This document shows, in pieces, positions 1-9,188 of a stretch of 64,000 nucleotides of DNA. Below the pieces are notes generated by a model, which had not been told where the DNA came from, searched no databases, and saw only the letters and a list, made by a program, of their open reading frames with translations. Each line of letters starts with the position of its first letter. The first letter of the stretch is position 1. The stretch comes from Hymenobacter gelipurpurascens. GTDB taxonomy: Bacteria > Bacteroidota > Bacteroidia > Cytophagales > Hymenobacteraceae. Position numbers and translations under genes: made by a program. The stretch is from contig NZ_FYEW01000002.1 in the NCBI RefSeq assembly GCF_900187375.1, forward strand, positions 1,178,001 through 1,242,000, written 5' to 3'.

Positions 1-1
1 G

Positions 2-142
2 CTGGGTATTGGGGGCGGCTGCGATGAAGAAGCACTACGCGTGTGCCGCAATATCCCAAACCAGTGGCTGCCGGCCCGCATTGGCAGCCGCGCAGTAGTG
101 GTGCGCCACGAGCTGCCGTTTACCTTTCGCCTCGCCCAATAA
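2..142 (+). CDS. TonB C-terminal domain protein (3' end only)
   Basis: Only the last 46 codons are in the window, read in frame 2 and ending at a TAA at 140-142. The fragment reads LGIGGGCDEEALRV, then a tryptophan-proline segment, and finishes ELPFTFRLAQ. This matches the pattern of the TonB C-terminal domain in Bacteroidota energy-transducer-like proteins: a glycine run before CDEEA, a mid-domain P-x-W-like stretch, and a final beta strand of the type V-x-F-x-L-P-x-x-F. TonB domains couple inner-membrane energy to outer-membrane receptors, but the N-terminal part is missing, so a full TonB and a short periplasmic TonB-domain protein cannot be told apart. Confidence 0.75.
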   Translation: MGIGGGCDEEALRVCRNIPNQWLPARIGSRAVVVRHELPFTFRLAQ

Positions 143-219
143 GCCCCTCGCTTACAGCGAAATAGTGGCCTAGCGTTCAGCTATGTAGCCATTCCTGGCT
201 TTGACCCGTACATTACGGC

Positions 220-756
220 ATGAAACGAGCTATTCTCTTGCTTTTGCCCGCAACCGTACTGCTGGCGCCCCTCCTCACCAGCTGCGACAGCACCCCACGT
301 GAGCGTCAGGAAGTGGTAAGCCAAAGTGCCCGCCGACTGGATACCCTGGCCGACCGGGCCGCGGATAAGATAAAAGTGGCCGGCCACCGCGCGGCCCGCT
401 TCGACTCTGCTTCCAAGGCCCGCTCCCGGCAGCCACTGGATAAAGCGGCTGAGTCTACCTTCACTAATGAGCTACTGGGCACCTACGCCACCATTGAGCA
501 GCTTACCCCTACTACCATTGAGCCGGCCTATGTGCAGTTTATGCAGCAGGTGCGCGCCCACCGCAAGCAGTGGACCCAGCGCGACTGGGACTACGCCACG
601 GCTATCAGTCGCCGCCTGAACGCGCAGTTCCGCGCTATCCGGCTCGATATCAAAGGACGCGATGAGCTGCATATCCGGGCGCTCCAGACTGAGTTTACCG
701 CCCTGGAAACCGGCCGCGATGTGAAGGACTTGGGCCAGGCCGTGAAGCAGCCGTAG
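220..756 (+). CDS. hypothetical lipoprotein, 178 aa
   Basis: The N-terminus is a lipoprotein signal (MKRAILLLLP..., lipobox LTSC with the modified cysteine near residue 22), so the mature protein should be membrane-anchored. The rest is charged and helical, rich in Arg, Ala and Gln, without a catalytic motif I recognise. It resembles the many small unclassified lipoproteins of Bacteroidota. The TAG stop at 754-756 forms the start of a TAGGCCA heptamer, and a strong terminator follows at 781-806, so the gene probably ends its transcription unit. Function unknown. Confidence 0.8.
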   Translation: MKRAILLLLPATVLLAPLLTSCDSTPRERQEVVSQSARRLDTLADRAADKIKVAGHRAARFDSASKARSRQPLDKAAESTFTNELLGTYATIEQLTPTTIEPAYVQFMQQVRAHRKQWTQRDWDYATAISRRLNAQFRAIRLDIKGRDELHIRALQTEFTALETGRDVKDLGQAVKQP

Positions 757-780
757 GCCACTCTTTCCCGTTTTTTTCGA

Positions 781-806
781 AGCCCCGCCCTGCGCGGGGC
801 TTTTTG
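781..806 (+). terminator. Rho-independent terminator
   Basis: AGCCCCGC (781-788) pairs with GCGGGGCT (794-801) around a 5-base loop and is followed by TTTT. It closes the lipoprotein gene. A TTG that would extend the amidase reading frame to 804 lies inside this element, which argues against that start. Confidence 0.85.
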
Positions 807-821
807 CTTATCTGTGGTGTA

Positions 822-2339
822 ATGAATGTAAGTGTAATGCTCCTGACTGGCCTACTGATGGGGGGCCTTTTGCTGGCACCTCCCGCACACGGGCAGCAGG
901 CGCCGCTGATTGAATCGGCGGAAACGGTACCGGCCACCGACCAATGGCTGAGCCCCGGCGACCGGCTGCAGGTTCGCCTCGTAAGCCAGTCGGGGGCCCG
1001 CGTTACGTTCCTCAACGGCCAGCCTCTACTGGAACTGGACCCTACTCTGACGCAGGGAAAACGGGGTATCTACCAGGCTACCTATGTAGTGCAGCCCGGC
1101 GACACCCTGCATGATCGGCCCATTCGTTTTCAGTTCGTCACGCCGGATAGTGTAATAGCAACGGCCCAGAGCAAAAGCCTTGTCCGCTTTCTGAACCCCA
1201 ATGAGCCGCAACTGGCCCTCACCAGAGGCGACCTGGCTTACCTGAACTATGGGTTGGGCGAAGACCGGCTGGGCGGGGCCAAGCTTGGCTACCTCGATTC
1301 GTTGGTGATGCTGCATCTCACGGGCCGTGTGGGCAAGCAGTACCGGGTGCAGCTAAGCCAGACCCAAACGGCCTGGGTGCCGCAGGAAGTGGTGCGCCTG
1401 TTGCCGCCGGGTGGCTTCGCGCCCACGTCTCTTACCGGTTCCTGGAGTGTACAAGGCGATTCGCTGGTTGACTACGTGCGGGTCCCCCTCACGGCCCGCC
1501 TGCCCTACCGCTCGCAGCTGCTCACGGAACCCAGCCGACTTGTGGTAGATATTTATGGGGCTACCTCCAACACCAACTGGATAACGCAGCGGGATGGCCT
1601 GCAGGAGCTTGGCGATGTGACGTATGAACAGCTGGAGCCCGATGTGTTTCGGATGGTGCTGCACCTGCGCCACCGCCAAAGCTGGGGCTACCACATCAGC
1701 TACCGCGGCAACACATTGGAAATTCGGGTGAAGCGGCCACCGCAGAAGCTGCGTTTGCGTGGCTTGGTGGTGGCGGTTGATGCCGGGCACGGCGGTACCA
1801 ATGTGGGTGCCACCGGCGCTAGCGGTGCCCGCGAGAAAGACCTCACGCTGGCCATTGCCCTGCAGCTGCGCCAAGAACTGCAGCGGGCAGGAGCCCAGGT
1901 ACTGATGACCCGCGAAACCGACGCCACTGTGGATAACGGCGACCGGGTACGGCAACTCCGCCGGCTCAACCCCGATGTGCTTGTGAGCATCCACGTCAAT
2001 TCTTCGGGCAGCGCTACGGTGCGCGGCACCAGCACCTACTACCGCTACGTGGCGTTTCGGCCGCTTTCGGTAGCGCTGTACGAGCAGATGCGGGAGACTG
2101 GCCTACCGGGCTTCGGCAACGTGGGCAGCTTCAACTTCGGGCTGAATGGACCTACGGAGTACCCCAATGCGCTGGTGGAAACGGCTTTTGTCTCGAACCC
2201 CGAGGACGAAAAGCTACTGACCTCACCCGAGTTTCAGCAACGGATGGCCAGGGCCATGCGCACTGGCCTAGAGCAGTTCCTGAAGCATAGCCGCGCAAAA
2301 GGCCCTCGGGGCTGGCTGCTAGGCCAGTCTGCGCGGTAG
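822..2339 (+). CDS. N-acetylmuramoyl-L-alanine amidase (Amidase_3)
   Basis: A secreted cell-wall hydrolase expected to cut the bond between N-acetylmuramic acid and L-alanine in peptidoglycan, in the periplasm. I chose the ATG at 822 because the frame upstream runs only to a TTG inside a terminator, and because residues from 822 form a clean signal peptide (hydrophobic core, AHG cleavage region). The middle (about residues 230-305) looks like an AMIN-type beta domain. The catalytic domain starts near residue 313 and shows the zinc-ligand pattern: DAGHGG (His about 323), REKDL (Glu about 338), SIHVNS (His) and VETAF (Glu). 505 residues from this start. It stands alone between two terminated or unlinked units. 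Confidence 0.9.
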   Translation: MNVSVMLLTGLLMGGLLLAPPAHGQQAPLIESAETVPATDQWLSPGDRLQVRLVSQSGARVTFLNGQPLLELDPTLTQGKRGIYQATYVVQPGDTLHDRPIRFQFVTPDSVIATAQSKSLVRFLNPNEPQLALTRGDLAYLNYGLGEDRLGGAKLGYLDSLVMLHLTGRVGKQYRVQLSQTQTAWVPQEVVRLLPPGGFAPTSLTGSWSVQGDSLVDYVRVPLTARLPYRSQLLTEPSRLVVDIYGATSNTNWITQRDGLQELGDVTYEQLEPDVFRMVLHLRHRQSWGYHISYRGNTLEIRVKRPPQKLRLRGLVVAVDAGHGGTNVGATGASGAREKDLTLAIALQLRQELQRAGAQVLMTRETDATVDNGDRVRQLRRLNPDVLVSIHVNSSGSATVRGTSTYYRYVAFRPLSVALYEQMRETGLPGFGNVGSFNFGLNGPTEYPNALVETAFVSNPEDEKLLTSPEFQQRMARAMRTGLEQFLKHSRAKGPRGWLLGQSAR

Positions 2340-2682
2340 TGGGCGCATGGGTCAGATTCAGCCTCTGGCAAAAGCTATATCCTGACCAACTAACCGGTGA
2401 AAAAGCGAGAATAAATAAGAACGAAGAATATTCATGTATCTACATCCTTTATTACCACAGTGCGTATTCCCCTACTCAAATGCTTCTGCCTACTTGCTGG
2501 CTTACCCTAGGTAGCCTGGGAGCTGGCTATAGCTAGTTAGCAAAAAATAGTCGCCGACTGACAGAAAAGCTCAGCTAAGCTTCTACCTTACTGGTTGTCA
2601 ATCCGTACAGCCGGAAACTCTTCTGGTTTCTACAGTTGGCAACCTGTTCTTTCACCTACTTACCCAAAACTCCCCACCACTT
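2340..2682. other. intergenic region, no gene seen
   Basis: 343 bases between the amidase and the MFS transporter, locally richer in A/T than its neighbours around 2400-2560. A 65-codon frame crosses it but has no family resemblance and overlaps the amidase stop. It presumably holds the promoter of the transporter; I could not identify a convincing Bacteroidota -33/-7 pair. Confidence 0.5.
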
Positions 2683-4086
2683 ATGGCAAACGTTTCTCTA
2701 CTAGACCGCAGCCGTACAATTGCCGGGCCGGGCTACAACCGGTGGCTGGTGCCGCCGGCCGCACTGGCCATTCACCTGGCAATTGGACAGGCCTACGCCT
2801 TCAGCGTATTTAAAAAACCTCTGGGCGCTTTGCTCAGCGGCGATGTAGATCATCCGGCCGCCGGCGACTGGACCCCGGCCCAAATTGGTTGGATTTTCTC
2901 CATTGCCATTGTGCTCCTAGGCCTGTCGGCGGCCATTTTTGGAAAGTGGCTGGAGCGTGTTGGGCCGCGCAAGGCCATGCTGGCGTCGGCGCTGTGCTTT
3001 GGTGGGGGCTTTCTGATTGGCTCCTTGGGCGTGCATCTGCATAGCCTGGCCCTGCTGTACTTCGGCTACGGTTTTGTGGGTGGCATTGGCCTGGGCATCG
3101 GCTACATCTCGCCGGTAAGTACCCTGATTAAGTGGTTCCCCGACCGCAAAGGCGTGGCTACCGGCATGGCGATTATGGGTTTTGGAGGCGGCGCCATGAT
3201 TGGCTCCCCGCTGGCCGTTGCCCTGATGGCACACTTTAAAGACTCTGCACCGCAGGGTGTGGCGCCCACCTTCATTGTGATGGGCATCATCTACTTCCTG
3301 TTCATGCAGTTCGGCGTCTGGACCATTCGGGTACCCGCCGACGATTGGGCTCCGGCCGGCTACGTGCCCAACGCCGAGCATTCAGCCCTTATCACGAGCG
3401 GCAACGTATCGGCCGACAACGCCATCAAAACCCCGCAGTTCTGGCTGCTATGGGTGGTGCTGCTCACCAACGTAACGGCTGGTATCGGCGTTTTGGAAAC
3501 CGCTTCGCCGCTTATTCAGGAAACCTTCTCGGATAAGGCCATGGGCGCGGGCCGCGGCGTAACCGTAGCAGCAGCGGCTGGCTTCGTAGGCCTGTTGAGC
3601 TTGTTTAACCTGCTGGGCCGCTTCTTCTGGTCATCAGCTTCCGATAAGCTGGGGCGCAAAGTGACATATGCCATCTACTTTGGCTTGGGCATTCTGCTGT
3701 ACGCCCTGGTACCAACGCTAGGCCAGAATCTGCAGCTTTCGCTGTTTGTGGTGGTTGCTTGCGTGATTATCAGCATGTACGGCGGGGGCTTTGCTACCAT
3801 TCCGGCGTACTTGTCTGACCTATTTGGCAAGTACCAGGTGGGTGCTATTCATGGCCGCCTGCTTACTGCCTGGAGCACGGCCGGCGTGCTGGGCCCCCTC
3901 ATTGTGAACTACCTGCACGAGAGCCGCAAAGCCGAAGGCTTTACGGGCGCCGCGGCCTACCAGACGGTGTTCTACACCATGGCAGGCCTATTGGTAGTAG
4001 GCCTGCTGGCCAACCTAGCCGTAACAGCCGTAAACGCGAAGTACAACGAGAAAGGCCCTGTAACGGCAGAAGCCGGCGGCCACTAA
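2683..4086 (+). CDS. OFA-family MFS transporter
   Basis: A 467-residue polytopic membrane protein with about 12 hydrophobic segments. The N-terminal NRWLVPPAALAIHLAIGQAY region and the following YAFSVFKKPL, together with the FDRKGVATGMA-like loop (here PDRKGVATGMAIMGFGGGA) and the second-half GRFFWSSASDKLGRK loop, are typical of the oxalate/formate antiporter (OFA) branch of the major facilitator superfamily. Bacteroidota members are often annotated as lactate or organic-anion transporters; the substrate cannot be read from sequence. It is followed after 27 bases by a tiny membrane ORF on the same strand that I take to be its partner subunit. Confidence 0.88.
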   Translation: MANVSLLDRSRTIAGPGYNRWLVPPAALAIHLAIGQAYAFSVFKKPLGALLSGDVDHPAAGDWTPAQIGWIFSIAIVLLGLSAAIFGKWLERVGPRKAMLASALCFGGGFLIGSLGVHLHSLALLYFGYGFVGGIGLGIGYISPVSTLIKWFPDRKGVATGMAIMGFGGGAMIGSPLAVALMAHFKDSAPQGVAPTFIVMGIIYFLFMQFGVWTIRVPADDWAPAGYVPNAEHSALITSGNVSADNAIKTPQFWLLWVVLLTNVTAGIGVLETASPLIQETFSDKAMGAGRGVTVAAAAGFVGLLSLFNLLGRFFWSSASDKLGRKVTYAIYFGLGILLYALVPTLGQNLQLSLFVVVACVIISMYGGGFATIPAYLSDLFGKYQVGAIHGRLLTAWSTAGVLGPLIVNYLHESRKAEGFTGAAAYQTVFYTMAGLLVVGLLANLAVTAVNAKYNEKGPVTAEAGGH

Positions 4087-4113
4087 TTCCCCACCTCTTC
4101 AGCCTGACTTACC

Positions 4114-4260
4114 ATGAGTGTACAAACAAATCCTTCAGCCCCTGCTCCCACGGAAACCAGCTCGGGCGCTATGCTGGCTATATCGTGGCTATTTGTGGGC
4201 CTTCCACTGGTCTGGGGCGTAACCCAGACGTTCGTTAAAGCGCTGGCCTTGTTTCAATAG
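4114..4260 (+). CDS. small MFS-associated membrane protein, 48 aa
   Basis: A short frame beginning with ATG at 4114 and ending with TAG at 4258-4260. The first 16 residues are Ser/Thr/Pro-rich; the rest is one membrane segment (LAISWLFVGLPLVWGV) and a short tail ending ALALFQ. It lies 27 bases after the OFA-family transporter in the same direction and ends just before a terminator. Known biology: very small one-helix proteins of this look occur next to OFA-type MFS genes and are annotated as MFS transporter small subunit. The assignment here rests on position, size and the W-x-x-VGLP-x-x-WGV pattern, not on a search. Confidence 0.75.
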   Translation: MSVQTNPSAPAPTETSSGAMLAISWLFVGLPLVWGVTQTFVKALALFQ

Positions 4261-4288
4261 ACCGCAGTCTGTCGTATTTTCCCTCTTC

Positions 4289-4320
4289 AGAAGCACCCAA
4301 TTGGGTGCTTCTGTTGTTTG
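4289..4320 (+). terminator. Rho-independent terminator
   Basis: AGAAGCACCC (4289-4298) and GGGTGCTTCT (4303-4312) form a perfect 10-bp stem with an AATT loop, followed by GTTGTTT. It ends the transporter/small-protein pair. The next gene starts at 4340, so the DUF2007 gene probably has its own promoter or is read at a reduced level. Confidence 0.75.
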
Positions 4321-4339
4321 GCATGAAACCCCAGCTTCC

Positions 4340-4771
4340 ATGTTTTCTGATTCTACCGATGGCCCGGCCATCGTTTTGCTCCAGACTTTTGCGGATACTA
4401 TTGCGGCCCACCTTGCCAAAAACCGGCTGGATGCGGAGGGCATTCCGTGCTTTCTGAGCAATGAGAACCGCCCGTACGGCTCGGTGCTGTCGGGAGGCGT
4501 GCGCCTCTACGTGCGCGAGCCGGACGCACCTGCCGCCCATGAGCTGCTGCTGCCTCAGCACTCGCCCATGCATGCCCTCCCCGACCAGCCCGAGGGCCTG
4601 GAAGCTGCCGCGCCGCGCTGCCCCCGCTGCCACCACCACGACGTGGTATGCCGCCACACGCCCCAGCCCGCCGACAGCCTGCTTACCAAGCTCCGCCTCT
4701 GGCTGCTGGCCCCCGAAGCGCCGCAGTGCCACTGCTTCAACTGCGGCCACGAGTTTGAGCAGACACAGTAG
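4340..4771 (+). CDS. DUF2007 protein with C-terminal Cys/His cluster
   Basis: 143 residues from the ATG at 4340; an upstream TTG at 4301 would lie inside the terminator and is rejected. Residues 8-70 (IVLLQTFADTIAAHLAKN...) match the DUF2007 putative signal-transducing domain: a strand, a helix ending in RLDAEGIPCFLSNEN, and a strand LYVREPDA. The C-terminal third has CPRCHHH, then CRH, and CHCFNCGHEF near the end, giving paired CxxC motifs typical of a zinc ribbon. The stop is the TAG of a TAGGCCA heptamer. Function unknown; the fold suggests ligand or protein binding. Confidence 0.8.
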   Translation: MFSDSTDGPAIVLLQTFADTIAAHLAKNRLDAEGIPCFLSNENRPYGSVLSGGVRLYVREPDAPAAHELLLPQHSPMHALPDQPEGLEAAAPRCPRCHHHDVVCRHTPQPADSLLTKLRLWLLAPEAPQCHCFNCGHEFEQTQ

Positions 4772-4802
4772 GCCACCTGCTCTTCTATTGCTTACCAATA
4801 GC

Positions 4803-4840
4803 AAAAGCCCGCGCACCTAGAGGTAGCGCGGGCTTTTATT
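4803..4840. terminator. bidirectional terminator
   Basis: AAAAGCCCGCGC (4803-4814) and GCGCGGGCTTTT (4826-4837) pair perfectly. With A-tract on the left and T-tract on the right it can serve both the DUF2007 gene from the left and the GH3 gene from the right, which converge here. Confidence 0.85.
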
Positions 4841-4867
4841 TGGAGTTGCTAGGCCACTGCCTGCTCG

Positions 4868-7558
4868 CTAATCAATAGCTACGCTTTTGCCCGTCAAGGT
4901 CATATCAGCTTTAAGCACGTTGCCCGCTGCCACCGACTGGCCTAGCGGCTGGCCGCCGCCCGCGAAGAGCTGCACCTTGCCTGGTTGCTCCAGGCGCTGG
5001 GCCTGCTCATTGAGGCGGGAGAGCTGTCGGGGCGTGAGCGTAAACTGCACGGTCTTTTTCTCACCGGCCTTCAGGGGCACGCGGCGGAAGCCTTCCAGGG
5101 CGTGCAAGGCCACGCGGCCTTTGCCGTCGGGGTGGCGCACGTAGAGCTGCACCACCTCATCGCCGGGGCGCTTACCGGTATTTTGTACCTCCACGCTTAC
5201 GGTCACGGGCTTACCGGTTTGGGCCGTGGAGGCCACTTTCAGGTTGGTGTATTTGAAGCTGGTATAGCTTAGGCCGTGCCCGAAGGGATAGAGCGGCGTA
5301 TCCTTGAAATAGCGGTAGGTGCGGCCCGCCATGTCGTAGTTATCGAAGGGCGGCAGCTGGCTTTCCGACTTGTAGAACGTGACCGGCAGCCGGCCCGCGG
5401 GGTTGTAGTCCCCGAAAAGCACATCGGCCAGGGCCGTGCCGGCGGCCTGGCCCCCGTACCAGCTATTGACCACTGCGGGCAGGTTAACGGCCTCCCACTG
5501 GCACCCGATGGCGCTGCCGGTCATCATCACGAACACCACCGGCTTACCCGAGGAGTGCAGCACCTTCAGTAGCTCCGTCTGCACCTTGGGCAGCGCAATA
5601 CTGGTTCGGTCGCCGCCGCTGAAGCCTTCCACATTCACCTTCATTTCCTCGCCTTCGAGGCGGGGCGAGATGCCGCCCACAAACACAATAGCATCGGCAT
5701 CTTTCACCTGGCCTAGAATGTTCTGCGCATTCATGGGCACTACGTGGGCGCCGGTGAACTTAAGAATGGAGCGGCTCACGGCCTGAAAGTATTCAATCCT
5801 GATATCCAGTTTCTTACCGGCTTCTACTTTCATCGTGTGTTGGGTAGTAGACACACCCCGGCTGTTCCAATTATCTACCACCAGCTGGTTGTTGATGAAC
5901 AGCCGGTAGCCATCGTCGCCGGTAATCTGGAAGGCCATTTCCTCTGACCTCTCGGGCGTGAACGTGCTCAGGTAGCGGGCCGAAATATTCTCCGAGGGCA
6001 AGCCCTTCACTATTTCCTGCTTGGTGTTGGCCAGGTAACGGTCTAGGCCACTTTCCTGCACGGTAGCTACGGGCGCGCCTTCCAAGTTAGTACCCCGGAA
6101 GTACTCGGCCCGGAAGCCCGGCTTGCTCTCATAGGCCAGGTTCCTGTTCAGGTCGAAGGTTTCATAGACGATGTTACTGGCATAGTCAACCCCCTGTATG
6201 TAGTTCACTTGCGTGTTTTTGCCCACTTTCTCCCGGATGCCCATCAGCGGCGTCACGTTGCGGGTCGGGAACCCATTGTAGTTGCCGAGCTGCACGCTTT
6301 CGTTGTCGGCATTGGGGCCGAGCACTACGATTTTCTTCAGATCCTTGCGCAGCGGCAGGGTGTTGCGCTCATTCTTTAGGAGTACCACCGACTCCTGCGC
6401 CATCTTGAGGGCGTGCGCCTGATGCGGGCCGCTTTCCACTACGCTCATCGGAATGCGGGCGTACTTCACGCGCTCCACGGGGTCGAACATGCCCAGCTGG
6501 AACCGGATTTTGTAAAGCCGCTTCACCGATGTATCCAGCTGCTTCTCCGTAATCAGGCCTTTCTGCACCGATTCCAGCAGGGAGTTGTACGTAAACAGCT
6601 TGCCCGTAGCGCACTCAATATCGGTGCCGTGCAACACGGCGTTGGCGGCCGCAGTGGCCGCATCGGGGTCGGTTTTGTGGTGCTGCCAGAAGTCGTTCAG
6701 TCCGTCGCAGTCCGAGGTGACGTAGCCCTTGAACTTCCATTTCGTGTAGAGAATATCGTTCATCAGCTTGTCGCTGCCGCAGCAGGGCTGCCCGGCGTAG
6801 GCGTTGTAGGCGCACATTACGCCGGCCACCTTGGCATCTACCACCAGGTCGCGAAACGCGGGCAAGTAGGTGTCCCAGAGGTCGTAATCGCTGATTTGAG
6901 CGTTGTACTCGTGGCGCGATGACTCGGGGCCGCTGTGCACGGCGAAGTGCTTGGCACAGGCCGTGATTTTGAGGTACTTCGGATCATCGCCCTGAAAGCC
7001 GCGCACCAGCGCCGAGCCTAGCTGGCCCGTGAGGTAAGGGTCTTCGCCGTAGGTTTCCTGGCCCCGGCCCCAGCGCGGGTCGCGGAAGATGTTGATATTG
7101 GGCGTCCAGAAGGTGAGGCCCTGATAAATACCCCGTTCGCCACGGCGCACATATTCCTGGTGCACCGCCCGCGCCTCATCCGACGTGATGGTGGCCATCC
7201 GCAGCATAGCTTCCTGGTCGAAGGTGGCGGCTAGGCCTATGGCTTGCGGAAACACCGTGGTTTTCATGCTGGTGCGAGCCACCCCATGCAGCGCCTCGTT
7301 CCACCAGTTGTAGGCCGGTATCCCCAGCCGATCAATGGCGGCTGAGGCATTGAGCATCTGGGACACCTTCTCCGGCAGGGTCAGGCGACCCACCAAATCA
7401 TCCACGCGCTGGTCGATGGGCAGATCGGGGTTGCAGAAGGGAAGGTCGTCGGCAATACCTACGGAGGCTTGCACACTGGGGACGACGCTCGGGTGAGGCT
7501 GGCTGGGCACTGCGCCCATAAGCGCAGCCAGCCCCAGGACGAGGAGTGGGTTCTTCAT
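4868..7558 (-). CDS. GH3 glycosidase with PA14 domain
   Basis: A secreted beta-glycosidase of 896 residues; its order GH3 N-domain, GH3 C-domain interrupted by PA14, then Fn3-like domain is common in Bacteroidota beta-glucosidases and xylan beta-xylosidases. Visible: signal peptide at the N-terminus; NWWNEALHG (about 84-92), TFWTPNINIFRDPRWGRG (149-166), KHFAVHSG (203-210), and the nucleophile aspartate in TSDCDGL (Asp 283). PA14 covers roughly 480-620. The C-terminal DEVVQLYVRHP is the Fn3-like signature. NWWNEALHG and the SDCDG form lean toward the xylosidase-like branch. Expected site: periplasm or outer surface. It is a single-gene unit facing the DUF2007 gene. Confidence 0.9.
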   Translation of the reverse strand: MKNPLLVLGLAALMGAVPSQPHPSVVPSVQASVGIADDLPFCNPDLPIDQRVDDLVGRLTLPEKVSQMLNASAAIDRLGIPAYNWWNEALHGVARTSMKTTVFPQAIGLAATFDQEAMLRMATITSDEARAVHQEYVRRGERGIYQGLTFWTPNINIFRDPRWGRGQETYGEDPYLTGQLGSALVRGFQGDDPKYLKITACAKHFAVHSGPESSRHEYNAQISDYDLWDTYLPAFRDLVVDAKVAGVMCAYNAYAGQPCCGSDKLMNDILYTKWKFKGYVTSDCDGLNDFWQHHKTDPDAATAAANAVLHGTDIECATGKLFTYNSLLESVQKGLITEKQLDTSVKRLYKIRFQLGMFDPVERVKYARIPMSVVESGPHQAHALKMAQESVVLLKNERNTLPLRKDLKKIVVLGPNADNESVQLGNYNGFPTRNVTPLMGIREKVGKNTQVNYIQGVDYASNIVYETFDLNRNLAYESKPGFRAEYFRGTNLEGAPVATVQESGLDRYLANTKQEIVKGLPSENISARYLSTFTPERSEEMAFQITGDDGYRLFINNQLVVDNWNSRGVSTTQHTMKVEAGKKLDIRIEYFQAVSRSILKFTGAHVVPMNAQNILGQVKDADAIVFVGGISPRLEGEEMKVNVEGFSGGDRTSIALPKVQTELLKVLHSSGKPVVFVMMTGSAIGCQWEAVNLPAVVNSWYGGQAAGTALADVLFGDYNPAGRLPVTFYKSESQLPPFDNYDMAGRTYRYFKDTPLYPFGHGLSYTSFKYTNLKVASTAQTGKPVTVSVEVQNTGKRPGDEVVQLYVRHPDGKGRVALHALEGFRRVPLKAGEKKTVQFTLTPRQLSRLNEQAQRLEQPGKVQLFAGGGQPLGQSVAAGNVLKADMTLTGKSVAID

Positions 7559-7810
7559 CTATGGTCAGGTGAATGTTCGTGGTCCACCAGACCCATGACA
7601 ACCAACCGCTGCCCGTAGGCCAGGGGCTACTTCATGTCCTGATGACGCCTCACTAAAGTAGGCGCCTCTCCCGCAGATGCCCAGCAACCGGACTGGCCTA
7701 GGCCAGAAATAAACTCTGCAATCGTTTCAGATAGCCCTTTTTGCGGTGCAGACTGGCCGTATTTCCTGTTCACGCCTACACTGTGGCCCGCAGCCGCATG
7801 CGGAAGTGGC

Positions 7811-9040
7811 CTACCGAAACCGCCAGGCAGGCAGTACGGTGCCTTGTGGGAAGACCTCCTGCTCGGCGGGCAGTTCCAGAAAAGCTTGGCAGGCCAGCAG
7901 GCTGGCCTGGTCGCCGGAGCCGCCGGCCCGCTCGGGGTATGCCAGTATGCAGCCAGTAGGAGTGTGCTCCAGACTTACCAGCAGAAAGTGCGTGAGGCGG
8001 GGCTTGAACTGCACCTCCTGAGCCAATACAACAGGAACCGACCCACCTAGCACAGACTCCTCATAGTCAGCTGGTTGTTGCACGGCCAGCAGCCAGGGCC
8101 GGGCGTAGCGGTAGAAGTTGACGAAGGTAGAAACCGGGTTCCCGGGCAAGGCAAACACCGCGGCACCGCCCGGCTGCTGCCCAAACCAGAACGGCTTGCC
8201 GGGCCGCTGCTGCACCTCATGAAAAATCTGCTCTACCCCTATCTCCCGCAATACCTCGGGCAGGAAGTCGGCTTTGCCTTTCGAGACGCCCCCGCTCAGC
8301 AGCACGGCATCGTAGTTTTCCAGCAAATCGGGCAGGCCTAGGCGCAGGTCATCGGGGTCGTCGTTGAAGTGGAAAGCGGTGGCCTCGGCCCCGGCCTGCT
8401 GGGCGGCGGCCTGCAGCATAAGCACATTGGAGCGCCGTATCTGGTGGGGCTCGGGCTGCTGCGTGATGGGCACCAGCTCGTCGCCGGTACTGACCACGGC
8501 CACCCGGGGGCGCCGCGTAACGGCCACCAGCGCAGCGCCTACAGTAGCCGCTACCGCCAGCTCGGCGGGGCCTAGCACCGTACCAGCCGGCAGCAGCAAG
8601 TCGTCCTTGTGGCGGTCGGCGCCTTGGGCGTGCACATTGAAGCCGGTGCGCGGAGCCCCCACCTGTACTTGCGCTACCCGGTGGCCCGCCTCATCCGTCC
8701 GGAACGTGACGTCCTCATACCGAATAACCGTATCGGCCCCTTCCGGCAGCGAGGCGCCCGTCATGATTTCGATAGCAGCGGCAGAGTCCTGGAGGGGCCG
8801 CGGAACTTGGCCGGCAAACTGGGTGTGCTCCACCAGGAACTCCATTTGGCCCGCTGCCAGCGCCTCATAGCGCAGCGCAATGCCATCCATGGCTACCCGG
8901 TTGAAGGGCGGAAAATCGCGGTCGGCGTAGAGCGGCTCCCGCAGCACCCGGCCTGCCGCAAGGGTCAGGGAGATATACTCCACCGACAAGGGGCGGATGG
9001 TGGCGGCTACAAGGCGGGTGGCTTCTTCGACGGAGAGCAT
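7811..9040 (-). CDS. moeA: molybdopterin molybdotransferase MoeA
   Basis: Inserts molybdenum into adenylylated molybdopterin, the last step common to molybdenum-cofactor synthesis. I start it at the ATG ending at 9040 (MLSVEEATRLV, the usual MoeA N-terminus); a further ATG at 9070 adds ten untypical residues. Visible: FNRVAMDGIA (domain I), VVSTGDELV and LSGGVSKGKADF (MoCF domain), LPGNPVS, and the C-terminal beta domain. 409 residues, normal for the family. Divergent from moaC, so the 148 bases between them should hold both promoters. The stop TAG (7811-7813 on the minus strand) is part of a TGGCCTA heptamer. Confidence 0.95.
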   Translation of the reverse strand: MLSVEEATRLVAATIRPLSVEYISLTLAAGRVLREPLYADRDFPPFNRVAMDGIALRYEALAAGQMEFLVEHTQFAGQVPRPLQDSAAAIEIMTGASLPEGADTVIRYEDVTFRTDEAGHRVAQVQVGAPRTGFNVHAQGADRHKDDLLLPAGTVLGPAELAVAATVGAALVAVTRRPRVAVVSTGDELVPITQQPEPHQIRRSNVLMLQAAAQQAGAEATAFHFNDDPDDLRLGLPDLLENYDAVLLSGGVSKGKADFLPEVLREIGVEQIFHEVQQRPGKPFWFGQQPGGAAVFALPGNPVSTFVNFYRYARPWLLAVQQPADYEESVLGGSVPVVLAQEVQFKPRLTHFLLVSLEHTPTGCILAYPERAGGSGDQASLLACQAFLELPAEQEVFPQGTVLPAWRFR

Positions 9041-9188
9041 AGAGCGGAAAAGGACGGTGGACAGACGCATCTTTGCATCTTGGCGGTGCGGAGCACTATG
9101 GCGCCACGGAAAAGCAAAGTACTGGCCTAGCCGGTTTGTTCACTAGCGGCACAACGACCAGCCGCAAAGATGCGTCTCTACAAGTATT

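Noticed and set aside
2339..2536. 65-codon frame after the amidase
   Set aside because: Overlaps the amidase stop, no ATG support beyond alternative starts, no recognisable sequence.
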